The notes under the pieces: generated by a model
Databases searched by the model: none
Told to the model about the DNA's origin: nothing
The model's input: the letters and a program-made list of their open reading frames with translations, nothing else
Program-made: the position numbers and the translations under genes
Shown here: positions 37,987-49,183 of the stretch, one piece after another
How the letters are laid out: each line of letters begins with the position of its first letter
Numbering within the stretch: the first letter of the stretch is position 1
Source: Neckera pumila
Taxonomy: Eukaryota; Streptophyta; Bryopsida; Hypnales; Neckeraceae
Direction of reading: 5' to 3'
DNA length: 64,000 nt
Assembly: GCA_963969595.1 (NCBI GenBank)
Contig: OZ018415.1
Coordinates: 4,402,001-4,466,000, forward strand

Positions 37987-40035
37987 TCAAATTAGGACGA
38001 AATCCCTATGTTGCAAGCCCGCTCTCATCGCTTGCCCCTGCATCAGCCCACGCACGCAGCACTCCCCCACCAACGCATATTTTTGCCCCTCCTCCCCATC
38101 ATCCTGCGCTTTGCCTTCTTGAGCCGGAACCCTCCTTAACACAAACGGCACGTCCGCCCCCAACAACACCACCACGATGTCCCCTTTCAACAATGCACCA
38201 GGCCCAATGCCGAAAAACCCCCTTGACGTGATGAAGAACTTGCGCTTGTTGCACACGTACGCTGCAGAGTCGCGGTAGCGCTGCCAACTGCCGTCCTCGA
38301 CTTCCGGCGTCTGTTGTCGATTACTTCCGCTCATCCTCGCTCTTTGGGTCCCATAAAACAGCCGATCCCAGTAAGCTTGGAAATCAGCCTGGAGGTTAAA
38401 GTTATCAACTTGGCCCAAATTCGTATCCGCTACGCACGTGAAGCGATACGCGTCAAGAGGATTGCTTCCCGTGGGCGGCCAGCCGAGCTGAGGATAGCTA
38501 TTCGGGTCCGCCGCTGCGGCTCCACTCAAGAGCCAGAATCTGGCGATGGGGCAGGTTCTCCAAAGGTGTTGGACGGGTTCGGAGTCAGGCGTCAGCGGGG
38601 TGGTGGTAGTAGGGAGCGGGAGGTCAAAGTCGTTGGCATGCAGGACCAACGAGTGGTAGGGAATGGTGTCAAGCAGGATGCCGCAGACGGTGAGGGTGGA
38701 GGGGGATGAGGGGCTTGAGTTGAAGATGGCGTCTCTGTTGGCAGAGGCGATGTGTTTGGAGTTGTAGAGACCTAAGATCGGTGTGTCGCGAAATTGGTCC
38801 CAACGTGGGACCCAAGTAGGGCATAAGGAATTGGTGAGAGAGATGGATGTGGGGTTGTGTTGGACAGCAGTCAGAATCTCGAGAGACAAGGTGCGCCTGA
38901 TGTGGTCGAAGGCAAAGGAGCGGTAGACTTCCTCAACGGGGCTGTCATAATCTGCTTCGAAGAGCGGTGCTTGGAGTTGCCATGAGGTTGAAGGGAGTGT
39001 GCTTGGATTCATCACCACATATTGTGTCCCAAAATCGGGCAGGAAATGGCTAGCCAACTTTCGATACGGTTCAAAACTAGCCACATTCTCTTGCGTTACG
39101 TTAGCCGACATGCTTATGGTTCGGGAGGTAGGATGTGAGAGTAGTGCAAAGATTTTATCCCGCGGGTTCGTCGCCTCAAAACGCCTTGCATTATCTAGAA
39201 CATGGAGAAACGTCGCTGTGGGTATGAAGGGCGAGAAGGCGGTATAGAGATGACATACTTTGTTCACCTTCGTTGCAAGTCCCATCCGTTCCAAGAGTGC
39301 TCTGCAATGCCGCATCAGGAACAAGGCGATTATGCCGATGGGATGCCATTCTATAATGAAATCACCACACAACAAGATGGCGCGTGAAGCAAGCCCGACC
39401 TCTTGCAGAACCCACGTGCGGGAGAACCATGGCAGACCAAAGAACCACTTTAGACGGGCCAGTTCCTCTTCGCCTGGGTCCACGAACGCAGAAGGAAGGA
39501 CTGATACACACTGTATCCCATCGCCAAGTACCCAATGGAGGTTCCCGGTCTCCTCATCGAAGTGCCCAAATGTTCCACCCAAGTTGTGCACAATTTCCAG
39601 GTCCAAAAACAGCGCCATTATATCCTCGAATACAAGCTTTGCGTAGCCTTTGTCATCGAGTCCTAGCCATACGCTGACCATGGTTGCTTTTTTGTATATA
39701 TCAGCCATCAGCTTCACCTGCTGGTTCTTCTCCGGATTATTCTTCTGGTCTATGCACAAAGCATCAGCCCAGAGGAAGGTCGACACCTCTTGGGACCTCT
39801 CAAGCGCGACCCGGAGATTGAATGGCACTTCTATAATCTTCCCGTCACAGAGGATCGGCACTTTTTGATTGCCCCACACATAGGACAGCGCCATATATTT
39901 CGGCAGATCTGAAACGTCCATAACTACAAAACTGCAAGAGAACTCTGACGGCCCGGCACCAGGATGAAGCCGTAGGAGCCGTATCGAGGTTGGTTGAGGG
40001 AGTGGTTGGTACTCATACTGCTCTCTGTTTTCCAT
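37987..40035 (-). CDS. HET-domain (heterokaryon incompatibility-type) protein, intact copy
   Basis: Single-exon gene encoding 682 residues from the Met at 40033-40035 (MENREQ). An in-frame extension reaches 40266, but the second copy (61476-63578) supports the MENREQ/MENIEQ start because similarity is best from there. Numbered from the longer frame, the HET domain shows YMALSYVWG (124-132), LWADALCIDQKN (165-176), MADIYKKA then VSVWLG (187-202) and RTWVLQEV (283-290). NPRDKIFALL (367-376) and a C-terminal GIGPGALLKGD segment are also typical of full-length fungal HET proteins. In fungi this domain triggers cell death after allorecognition. Here the gene is intronless and much GC-richer than its flanks, which fits fungal ancestry, but it sits in plant-type DNA. 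No membrane segment or NACHT domain is seen. The family is firm, the function in this organism unknown. Confidence 0.9.
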   Translation of the reverse strand: MENREQYEYQPLPQPTSIRLLRLHPGAGPSEFSCSFVVMDVSDLPKYMALSYVWGNQKVPILCDGKIIEVPFNLRVALERSQEVSTFLWADALCIDQKNNPEKNQQVKLMADIYKKATMVSVWLGLDDKGYAKLVFEDIMALFLDLEIVHNLGGTFGHFDEETGNLHWVLGDGIQCVSVLPSAFVDPGEEELARLKWFFGLPWFSRTWVLQEVGLASRAILLCGDFIIEWHPIGIIALFLMRHCRALLERMGLATKVNKVCHLYTAFSPFIPTATFLHVLDNARRFEATNPRDKIFALLSHPTSRTISMSANVTQENVASFEPYRKLASHFLPDFGTQYVVMNPSTLPSTSWQLQAPLFEADYDSPVEEVYRSFAFDHIRRTLSLEILTAVQHNPTSISLTNSLCPTWVPRWDQFRDTPILGLYNSKHIASANRDAIFNSSPSSPSTLTVCGILLDTIPYHSLVLHANDFDLPLPTTTTPLTPDSEPVQHLWRTCPIARFWLLSGAAAADPNSYPQLGWPPTGSNPLDAYRFTCVADTNLGQVDNFNLQADFQAYWDRLFYGTQRARMSGSNRQQTPEVEDGSWQRYRDSAAYVCNKRKFFITSRGFFGIGPGALLKGDIVVVLLGADVPFVLRRVPAQEGKAQDDGEEGQKYALVGECCVRGLMQGQAMRAGLQHRDFVLI

Positions 40036-40242
40036 GGCAATCTGAAAGCTACTGAATAATAACAACTGACGTTGGAACGGGAAATGGACTAGAACGGCCA
40101 CTAGGAAACTGAACCTATCAATCTGGCAGAGGCAAAGTCCGCAGGACTCACTCGCTTCCCCATCGTCCCCAACTTCCCTTCTCCAAAGCACGATGTGGTG
40201 GAATTGCATAGCACCCAAGCTGGAGGATCGTCGTGGTCTACC
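40036..40242 (-). promoter_or_regulatory. Conserved 5' flank / probable 5' UTR of HET copy 1
   Basis: Similarity to the second copy continues upstream of the start codon to GGTCTACCGATT (40242 versus about 63786) and then stops abruptly, marking one edge of the duplicated block. The conserved stretch likely contains the 5' UTR. I can point to no specific promoter element. Confidence 0.5.
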
Positions 40243-40269
40243 GATTAAAAAAAATATCCATGACATCTT

Positions 40270-42689
40270 TTAAGAGATTTGGCCGAATATTTCCTACGTG
40301 GTTTCTGGAATGAACCTCAGTATGCTGCAAATAAGTTACATTGGCTTGAGTGGTTTCTGGACAATTTAAGGTAAGAAAAAAGTCAGGGTGTGAGAGTAGG
40401 TAAAAACCAGAGCTCCTAAAGTTAGTAAGCTGATCAGATCATGGCACCGTGATACTAGAAAATGAAACCGACAGTGCCGCTAACATTAAATGCACAACGT
40501 CAACATTGGCGTGCGGTGTGACAAAATTAGAACACGAGACGAATGCCGTGGACACGGCACCTCCTGTACTAAGCGTAGTAAGGAAGTCTGCTCTAAAAGC
40601 GATCTTTTAAGAGCTGATTGCATTTGGGGGGAAGCTTAACTCCTTGTAACAATATTCAGTAAATTCGGGTAGGAAGAAAAATGGAATAGGCATCGACCTT
40701 CGAGGAATTACTTACGAATTTTTGAAGCTGAAACGCAGAGGTCAAAAAACTCCAAATTCTTCACCTTGCTTGTGCATTTTTGAAAAAAGGTAAAACAATG
40801 CACCATTTACATGCATGGTTGGTTAATTTTGCTTTCCTTAGATATTCATTGGATTCCAAGCTAATCTCTGATCTTTGAGTCCTGATAGAGACATAAGAAT
40901 TCAAGTTTCCCAGAAATCAGAATTCACAAGGTGGTCAATAAGAAGTTGATGCAACTATTTAGACACCAAAGTTGAAAGATTCGGAGTTGTCAGTAACTGG
41001 TAACTCATGACCAGTGTCCTGAGCACCCGGCCGCAGCTGAAGTCGACGTCAACTTGGGGAAGAAGATTCTTATCGATACGTGGGGACAAATTAAGACCAA
41101 CAAGACCTGGGAGTGTCGCAGACTTGAAAAGGACGCTATTCAGTTGCTGCATTGAAGAAAAAAAAATTTACCTCTGCACTAAGGTAGAATCACCTGTTCC
41201 CAACCAGGAATCAATTCCCGACCTAGAGGTACCCCTATTTGTAATCACAGCTCAGAACATGTTTTTTACTTCTTTTTTAGGTTGGGACCAATAAGATCAT
41301 GACATATGTCCTGAAGTATGCAAAATGTATCAAGAAAAAAAGAAGTATGAAGCTAGTTTTTGAGTGATCAGAATTGGAAGACTCTAGTGATCGGCTTTGC
41401 ATTTGGAACACTTTTTGGCTCCCAAAATTCATAGTAACTCCAATTTGGGGAATAAAATTACGAAAAATTTTCATTCCCAATATTTCTAACCTTCCTACTT
41501 GGGGAAAATTTTTTGTCACTCATGTCGCTCATCATCTGTTCCAAAATCCCTTAAGTGATCGGGTATGGGATCCTTACTTTAGAGTTAATTGTAAAGTTTG
41601 TCCTGTGTTTGTAAACAGGTGTCCCAGGAATGTTTAACTAAGCCATAGTATAAAAGAAACATGATTTTGTCACACATTGGATGTTGATTATTTTTTTGGC
41701 CATAACTTTTGCAATTTGACTCCAAATGACTCCAAATTCATAAACAAGATACTTATGACTATTATACACCTTGTCTAATTTTTGAAGTTTTAAATATTAT
41801 TTTTTTATTATGTAATAGTAGCCCTTGATTTTATGTTTCACTTGCCAATGTTTTTCGTTTTTAATAGAGTAGTACCCAAAGAAACAAACTTGGAGCTGAA
41901 ATTTAGAGGGGATAATCTTGTAGTACGCATTTAGCTACTATTCAAAGGATTTCTAAAAATAATTAATAATTCATGTATAAGTCCGCAAAGTCAGCCTCTT
42001 TTTACCTGCATTTTGAAACATGCAAAAAAATATTTTGGTGGTTTTTTTGGTGAATGACCGTGTCCGTAGAATTTCTACAAATGGCCAAATTTAATTTTTT
42101 TAATTTAATTTTTTTTCTATTTTTTATTAAATAAAACAATGAAGTTTCTATTTTCTTGAGATTTGGCACTTTTCTAGTTCTCCTACTTAGAGAAATTTTT
42201 AATGATTTCCTTTGGTGGTTACCATTCTCTTAAAGGTGCATACATTGGCCATATATTTAAAAAAAATTAAATTAGTTTCCTAATTTTAAAATACTCCAGA
42301 AAAAATCATGATCGTTGTTGCAAAATGCAAGTACGCAACAATTAGTACAGTTGTTTTATGCAGTCACCCCATAGCACCAAATTCTATCAACCCCCAATTT
42401 TTTGGTGCTCCAAGGAATTTTGTCCTGTGTTTTTCCAAACTCTAGCTCTTGGTATCTCATTGTAAATACTTTATAATTAACTCCATTAGAGAGTGCTTTT
42501 AGAGCAAGATTGCTTTAAGAGCAAACTACCTTAGAATGTAGTTTGAAGGGCATTTCAAACTGCCTGGACATGTCAATTGTGATGGATGATTCAGATCAAA
42601 GTCTAATGTAGTCAAGACTTCTAGAATCAACGGATGGATTTGTGAACTTTGTAATTGGTATATTGTCAGGAATATGTCAAATGCAATGG
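40270..42689. other. Intergenic sequence
   Basis: Composition is mixed up to about 41630 and then AT-rich. I found no convincing gene, TIR pair or domain. Confidence 0.5.
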
Positions 42690-42740
42690 CATTAGAGAAA
42701 TCCTCAGCCTTCCACAGGGCTGCTCCAGAGCAGTTGAAGG
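42690..42740. mobile_element. Single CATTAG-type terminal repeat
   Basis: CATTAGAGAAATCCTCAGCC followed by AGGGCTGCTCC is a clear left end of the family. No matching right end lies within 400 bp. The nearest opposite end is the decayed one at 49572-49607. Confidence 0.55.
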
Positions 42741-44401
42741 ACCCCACGATTACATTTTACTTTCCTTAATGATTTGTTTTTTCCTATAGTCAATCCTCGG
42801 GAGGGGGGCACTATATACTATATTCATTGGTAACGTGTGTTCAAGCCCCTATTACATTCAAGGGGCTATATAGGTTTATATTTTGGGTTTTAAAGGGCTA
42901 CCTATACTAAAATTTAATGAAGTATGTACAATGAGGTACCTAAATTCATTTGATTTCTAGAACCCTATATGTCATTTAAATTTTTTTTCTTGGAGAATTA
43001 TGGATATTCTAGGTTCATGAAAGTACATCAAATTACCAAATTATTTGACTATGTAATCTTAAATTGAGGGGTCATATTGAAATTCTATTAAACATTGTAA
43101 TAAAAATTTCAAAGTGCACATATAAACACATACAAACACTTACAAACAATCCTATTTGCAAACAATGAAGAAATCATATACAACTACTTGCAAATAAAGT
43201 TAGCTGCAAAACTATTAGCACACTCAGAAACAGAGGACTTCAAAAGGGAAACATTATAACATACTCTTGTACCATACAAAAATTGCTAAACATTCAACAT
43301 TCAAACTTGCCAGTGCTACAACTCGTAGTTCTAAAACAAAAGTTGTTGTTCCAAAAAGCGTCTAGGATCGGGTTGCACATTGTTCAAGTGGAGAAGTTTA
43401 GTTTATCCCATACTCATTGATACTACAACTTGTCCTCCTAGACTATAAAGGAAGCACATTTTTCTACAATCCTCAATTCCTTCTAAGGATTGAAATCTCG
43501 GTGGAAACATCAAGTGACTAATACTTACTTGGTACCAAGATATTTTGAGAATTCAACCGTTTTTTTGGAACTTTAAGGGTTGAAATCTCGGTTGAGACGT
43601 TAAGTGACTAGTACTTACTTAGCGTCAAGATACTTTGAGAATTCAACAACTTCCTTTGAAGTTGGAGTTTGAAAACTTGGTAGAGAGGCTAAGTGAAAAA
43701 AACCTACTTGGTTTCAAGATACTTTGAGAATTCAAATTCTTTAAATTTTAAAGGTCTTAGCCGTGTTTTGGATCATTTTGATTAAAAATTCTTGAACTTT
43801 TTAATTTGTCTTGGTAGTTTTTCCACCACATAATCCTATACCATGATCAAGCTTGTGTCCAAGTATTAGCAACGTGATGATATACATGGACAATGCTTGA
43901 CCAAAGGTAAACTAAAAAGAAAACCATTGACAATTTTATACATGAAAAAAATACTCTTGTTGTGCAAACTATTGGATCTACAAAATACAAAACACACTTC
44001 AACAATCAAGTAAAAAACTCTCCACGTTTAAATCATTGTAAACTAGCCAACTTCACAACGTTAGAAACTGTCCATATTCAAAAATGGAGAAATCATATAC
44101 AATTGTATCCTTCATTAAAATAGTTTTGCAGTACTGGCAATAGACTTGCAAAACAACACACAGACACACACTACGACGCCCAAGTAAGAAAGTGGCACAT
44201 TGAAATATTTACAAGCAAAGATTTGGGCTGACTGATTGAGTAATATCTGCAAAATGAGAAGTTTCTTCCAAACTGTGGTCTTCCAGAGCAACGCGCTTCA
44301 ATTTTGCCTGCAATTTCTTTGCTCTCTCCAAATACTGGTCCATCACTTCATTTGGTATTAGCTTAGATTACAGCCAATTCTTCTCAAGGTTGCCAAAATT
44401 G
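42741..44401. other. AT-rich intergenic sequence with a tandem repeat
   Basis: Apart from the three-copy 90-bp repeat described separately, nothing is recognised. A short AGCCCCT/AGGGGCT hairpin lies at about 42846-42870. Confidence 0.5.
43468..43741. repeat. Three-copy tandem repeat, unit about 90 bp
   Basis: The TTGAAATCTCGGT, AAGTGACTA, TACTTACTT and TTTGAGAATTCAA blocks recur in order three times at spacings of 90 and 89 bp. The third unit is the most diverged. Confidence 0.8.
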
Positions 44402-44645
44402 TCGCTCACCCTGGATTTGCCGACTGGCAACGCTTCTGGAACTTCCCGTTGACTTCCACAAATTGCACATTGAGTTCGACCAATACATCAACCTCCGCAA
44501 TAACCTCCGCATTATCTATATAGAAAACCACATCTTCAATTCTCAGACGTTTGTGCGCATCCGTCTCCACGTCTGCAGCACGAATGACATGCACAACCGC
44601 CTTGAACTCTTGTTCACCTGCTCCAATTTTTTCCTCACGCATTCT
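44402..44645 (-). other. Open frame interrupted by the LINE 3' end, unrecognised
   Basis: On the minus strand a frame rich in charged and beta-branched residues (beginning MREEKIGAGEQEF) runs about 80 codons, with coding-like composition. Its upstream side abuts the poly(A)-like tail of the LINE, so the element probably landed in or next to it. I do not recognise a domain, and no continuation was found beyond the LINE's 5' end. Confidence 0.35.
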
Positions 44646-44649
44646 TTGT

Positions 44650-45394
44650 CTTTTTTTTCTTTTTTTGACACAAGCAAAGATAAACTTTACTACAAGAAAA
44701 AAATAAGAACAAAAGCCCAGCTGCAAGCGGCCTGGGAAGGCAAGTAAGAGATACAATAAAGAGACAAAAACAATAAAGTACAACTGAGCGCCAGCAGAGG
44801 GGCGGTTTCCGCCCCTCCTTTAAGGCGCGGAGCGCCTGAGGAGGTCAAAACACAAAGCCGGCCCACAGATTGGAAAGAGCCCAACAAGGCGAGCCATCAG
44901 TCATGGTAGCAAACAGGTCACTGCGCGCCCATCTAACCTCGAACCTCAATTTTGCCGCAGTGCCACGCTCAAGGTGCTTTCTATCTAAGCTGCATGCAGC
45001 CTCCCACTCTACTCTACCATAGTCAATCAACCCTAACCAAATACGTTGTTGGAGTTTTGCCGGGCGCCATCGGATATAATTGAATGCTGCATGATTTTGT
45101 TCAATCCAAAGGGTCCAAAGGATAACCGTTCGTAAAACTCTCCAAACACTGCTCACCCCAGCAAACTTTTGAGGGATACAATCAAAGAAAATACCTTGTT
45201 TCCAGGTGAGTGGCCGCCACGGGCCTTTGGCCTCCTTATGTGTAATGAGAACATTCATGATGTGGATGCCCCATTGCCATGCCCTTTGTACCGAACTACA
45301 TTCCCAAAATCGGTGAAGGACAGTCTCATGAGATTTGCAGGGACAGAGTAGACAGCTAGTATCTATTGTATGGTTAATTCTCCCCCTCCATGCG
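44650..45394 (-). mobile_element. LINE 3' part: zinc-knuckle RT tail and 3' UTR
   Basis: This is the 3' end of a plant non-LTR retrotransposon. On the minus strand a C-x2-C...SHETVLHRFWEC...W pattern (zf-RVT type) lies around 45260-45360. It is followed by VLRTVILWTLWIEQNHAAFN and the frame's end at 44845. The 3' UTR has GC-rich hairpins (GGGGCGGAAACCGCCCC) and ends in an A-rich tail near 44650. It continues upstream beyond the TTAA element at 46323. The flanks show no obvious target-site duplication because the 5' end is truncated and vague. Confidence 0.8.
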
Positions 45395-45398
45395 TTAA

Positions 45399-46318
45399 CC
45401 CCTAAAAGACCATTGTCCCTTCAAGGGACAAATGGGATTTTGGGCAGGATCCTACGAGCTGAATTTTTGTTGTGATTTTTAGAAACTTTTTTTGAAGATA
45501 GAAAAACTGCTAAGCTTCATGGGAATATAATTCTTTTTCAATCAGTGCCCGGGAAAAAAATTTATGCCCAAATAAGCTCAAAATAGGGGACATTGGGCAG
45601 CCAAAAAAATTGCAATCTATTTTTTAAATTTTTTTAAATTTTTTTTCTTATAGATTATATTTTTGTCTATCTGGGACGCTTTTATTCATTTCTTTTGGAT
45701 TTGTTATGAGAAAGTTATAGACAATCTTGTTTTTCGGGCACTTAGGACATCTTTCTGAAAAAAATAACTTATAGGTTTCATTTCTGAATGCAATTTTTAC
45801 AATTTTTCAAAACAAAAAGTTCCACAAGGTCTAGTTTTTTTTCTAGAACAATCCCACCATTGGGATTAGTGTTTTTTAATTCCATATAAAAGATATTAAT
45901 ATTTTAGATTTTCCTTCTATCTCGTACCTACTTCTACTTAACAATTTTTTTAATAATGAAACTTAAGTTTTTTTGGATTTCTTTTTTTTTCCTAGACTCT
46001 CAATTCAATTCTCCACTTTAAAGATTAAAAGCTCAAAACTTTGTAGAGCAAAAAATTTAAGTTAAAAATGTTCAAAGTCATAAAATCTAGTCCCACAATG
46101 TGCTGAAAACTTGTTTTTTTCACTTTAAATGCAGATATCTTGCAATTTGTGCGGTCAAAAATTCTGAAATTTTTTTGGCACATTGTCATACTAGTTGGAT
46201 ATAAGATCCTACGGTTAGATTTTTCTTAAAAAACAATTTTCAATTTTTTTTACTCTTTGCTATAGAAATGGCAGTTTTGAGTGTTTTTTGGTAGAAAATG
46301 GCCTTGGTCCTTTAGGGG
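45399..46318 (+). mobile_element. TTAA-type MITE, copy H, inserted in the LINE
   Basis: This 920-bp element has TTAA at 45395-45398 and 46319-46322. It begins CCCCTAAAAGACC, followed by a GTCCCTTCAAGGGAC hairpin, and ends CCTTGGTCCTTTAGGGG. Joining the flanks with a single TTAA gives a continuous LINE frame reading WWFNAWRGRI, which shows that the four bases are a true target duplication. Confidence 0.95.
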
Positions 46319-46322
46319 TTAA

Positions 46323-47660
46323 ACCACCATAGCTCGATGCCACACCAGCTAGAGCAAACCAGGTTCTTCAGGAGTGCGAACTTTTGCCCATACTATGTTC
46401 CATCTCAAGCGGTGTGAGATAGAAAGAATCCCTTGCCACTTTTGTTCCACAACATTAGGGACAACATGTTTATCTCTCAATAGCTCCCTTCCAAATTTGG
46501 TGTTGTACTCCATAAAAAGAATCGGGCCATGTTCACCTTGCCAATGTACTCTCTTTGGGTCCCAAATGAGGCGGTCGACCCCTTCGTAATATAAGAGTGA
46601 TTCGGCTCGCCTTTGTCCACGATGGATGCTTACAACTTGGACTCGGTGAAAGCTACCCTCAACTTGGAAGCTATTACCATCCTCTGTCAATGTATTGGAT
46701 GCCGATTTCTAGGTTGATAATGTGCCAAATGCCAGCCGTACCTCCATTAGCATGGCGGTTTGTAGTATGATCCAACTTCTATCCGGCTTGCCAATGGCTA
46801 TGTGTGTTGTTAGTTTCGGTTGGAAGACAAATGTGGGCTGAGCTGCAAGATCTTGGCCTGTAGAGTCAGGTCTGAAGCATCCCACCCATTCATTGGGGCC
46901 TAGTGGGGTACGATTTGGGGACAATAAGGTTCCCCAAATGTTACTGATTGACTGGATAGTTGCATCCCAGGCTCTGATTTCTTCTTCTCAAAGTCCAAAC
47001 GAAGCAGAAGCCTCTGTCCAGGAGAAGAGACAGTCACCAATCCAAATATCTCCAACTGTGCGGAGCCTAGCCTTATAGAGTTGTGAGGCACGGATTCTTG
47101 AGAAGCACGGGCCAATTTGGCTGGAGAATTTTGACCACCAAAAAGACTCAGTTAAGAGTTCTCGAGGATGGTTGGAGGCTCCATCTCAATGTTTCCTACC
47201 ATCTTCCGCCACGCCTCACCAACCTTGTTCCATATTTTGGACCCCTGACGGATTTGAAACCGACTAATGGTGAAAAACTCCAAACTCCGTTGCCACCTCC
47301 CACCGTTGTAAGGCTGGAAGCTGGAGAGTCTGAAACAAAGTAGTGCATGAAGGTTGGATTGATTCGGCTCGCAAACCTTCACTATCCATTTCACCATTAG
47401 TGCTATGAGGGCATCTATTGAGTTAACAAGTCCGAGCCCGCCCTTGAATTTACTCTGGCAACATTGAATCCATGCTACTTTTACTCTAGATTGCGTTGCT
47501 TGTCTTTGACTTCCCAAAAGATGAACTTCCAATCCAGAATATCATTTGATTCCAAGGTGAATCGCAGCGCATCCAATGTAAAAGCGCTTGCCACGTCCAC
47601 CTTCCAATGTAGTCTGCATCTCTATCTTCTGTCTCTAGTGTCCAGAGCATCACTCAATTA
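46323..47660 (-). mobile_element. LINE fragment, C-terminal RT region, decayed
   Basis: Minus-strand frames here are pieces of a LINE ORF2. FKGGLGLVNSIDALIALMVK and GGRWQRSLEFF (47152-47532) are typical of the region just C-terminal to the reverse transcriptase core. RLRWNIVWAKVRTPEEPG (near 46350-46440) leads into the zinc-knuckle part. The frame changes several times and has stops, so the element is dead. The catalytic RT core and endonuclease are absent, meaning a 5'-truncated copy starting near 47660. Confidence 0.75.
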
Positions 47661-48796
47661 AGAGAATTGCAGCTATCCTGCCCACAATCCAGGTCTGCCA
47701 TTTATACATAGATTTTAAAATATAAAATAGCAAAATTGTGGATTGCCAAAAACTTATGCACAGACCTCAAAAGAAAATAGGCCATTCATGGCTACCCAAA
47801 CCATGAGAATTGAAGCATATCCAGCACTCAATGTTGTTGCAATAGGAACTCACAGAGGAGTGACCCTAAACTCATAATAGAGCCAATCCTAACTCACAGT
47901 CAAAACACCTAAAACCGCAAGTATCGCATACTTCCAACATCCACAAATTTCTTTTTGATAAGTTGACCTAAATATGTTCCTCGCATTCAAAAAACACAGC
48001 ACACAAAATGCACCATAGTGCTTGCTGCGTACACCACGTGCAACCCTAGGACTTAGACAATTTGAAATTCCACCCTCCCTGCCCCAAAGTGAACAAAAGA
48101 TCATCCGCTCCCAATATGTATGTGCTAGCAGTTCCTTGTGTTCCACAGAGAAGTTAAACTACATTGGATGCTTCACCCTCAACCACCTTGTAGAATGTAG
48201 ATCCTAAAAGTTAAAATTTTTGGGAGGTTATTTTGGACAAGCCACTGTAGAAAAAACAATTGGAAATTTTTTGGTAATATCCCCTACCCTTATGAATTTA
48301 TAAGGGCCTAACTTCCATTTTCGTGATGCTAATGTCTTTCGAAAAAATTCTAAAATTTAGGACCAAGGTAATTAAAAGGACCCTTTGTTTGATCGCACAT
48401 CCCTTCTACATAAAATGGGAGTGCCCCCCCCCCCCCCCCCCCCCCCCTAGAGTTGATCACATGAAGTCACAATGTCTGATGATTGTCCGTGGTTTGAAAT
48501 CCAAGTACAAGTAGTTAAATAATCAGGGTTTAGGTATTGTAATGCACCTTAATCTTGATTATTGCATACCTTATTTTCTAACCAAGTTATAAAAAAAAAA
48601 GCAAATGTCGAAAATAGTCCAATGACGTTTACCGGCCATCAAGAGTTTTTTAGTGGCATTATGATAGACTTAGTTTATTGAAAATTGGTAAAAATAAAGG
48701 ATGATGAGGTTATTTTTATAGATAAATCAATTGTCCATAGTGAATCTTCAAAAGATATGGGATATTTCAAAGATAGATCACTCATTGTCATATGTA
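47661..48796. other. Intergenic sequence with a C24 run
   Basis: No gene is seen. A homopolymer of 24 C lies at 48424-48447, a likely assembly weak point. Confidence 0.5.
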
Positions 48797-49183
48797 GGAA
48801 TTGTGTTCAACGTCGAATCACCCATTTAGACATAGTAGAATGATTTTTTTTCAAAAAAGTTTAAACTAAGAAAAATTGGAGAATTAAGCTAGTTTTCATC
48901 TCCAAAAATCCATTTGAGGTTTAGAGCCTGTAATAAAAAGTTATGGACAAAATTCTAAAAGGTGTTGAAAAGGAGATTTTCTTTGACATTTTCAAACACA
49001 CTCTCCAAATTTTGTCCACAACTTTTTATTGAACCTTCTCAACCTCAAGCTCATTTTTTTAGATGAAAACTAGCTTGATTTTCCAACTTTTCTTTCTTCA
49101 AAAGATTTGAAAAAAATAATTCTACCATGCCTAAATGGTGTCTGAAATTTGACTTTGAATACAATTTTTGCTTTTGACTTAAC
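48797..49183. mobile_element. Imperfect foldback element of about 390 bp
   Basis: The left arm, about 48797-48968 (GTGTTCAACGTCGAA, CCATTTAGACATAGTAGAAT, AAGCTAGTTTTCATCT), pairs with the right arm, about 49005-49183, read inverted (CACCATTTAGGCATGGTAGA, AAGCTAGTTTTCATCT, AAAAAGTTGTGGACAAAATT). The arms are visibly diverged. No target-site duplication was established. Confidence 0.7.

Noticed and set aside
37987..39900. Plus-strand frames of up to 131 codons across the HET gene
   Set aside because: Antisense shadows caused by its higher GC content.
37987..40266. Use of the upstream Met at 40264-40266 as HET start
   Set aside because: The second copy does not share that Met, the added 77 residues lack family features, and the stretch fits a 5' UTR better.
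48323..48514. Poly-proline open frame
   Set aside because: Produced by translating the C24 run.
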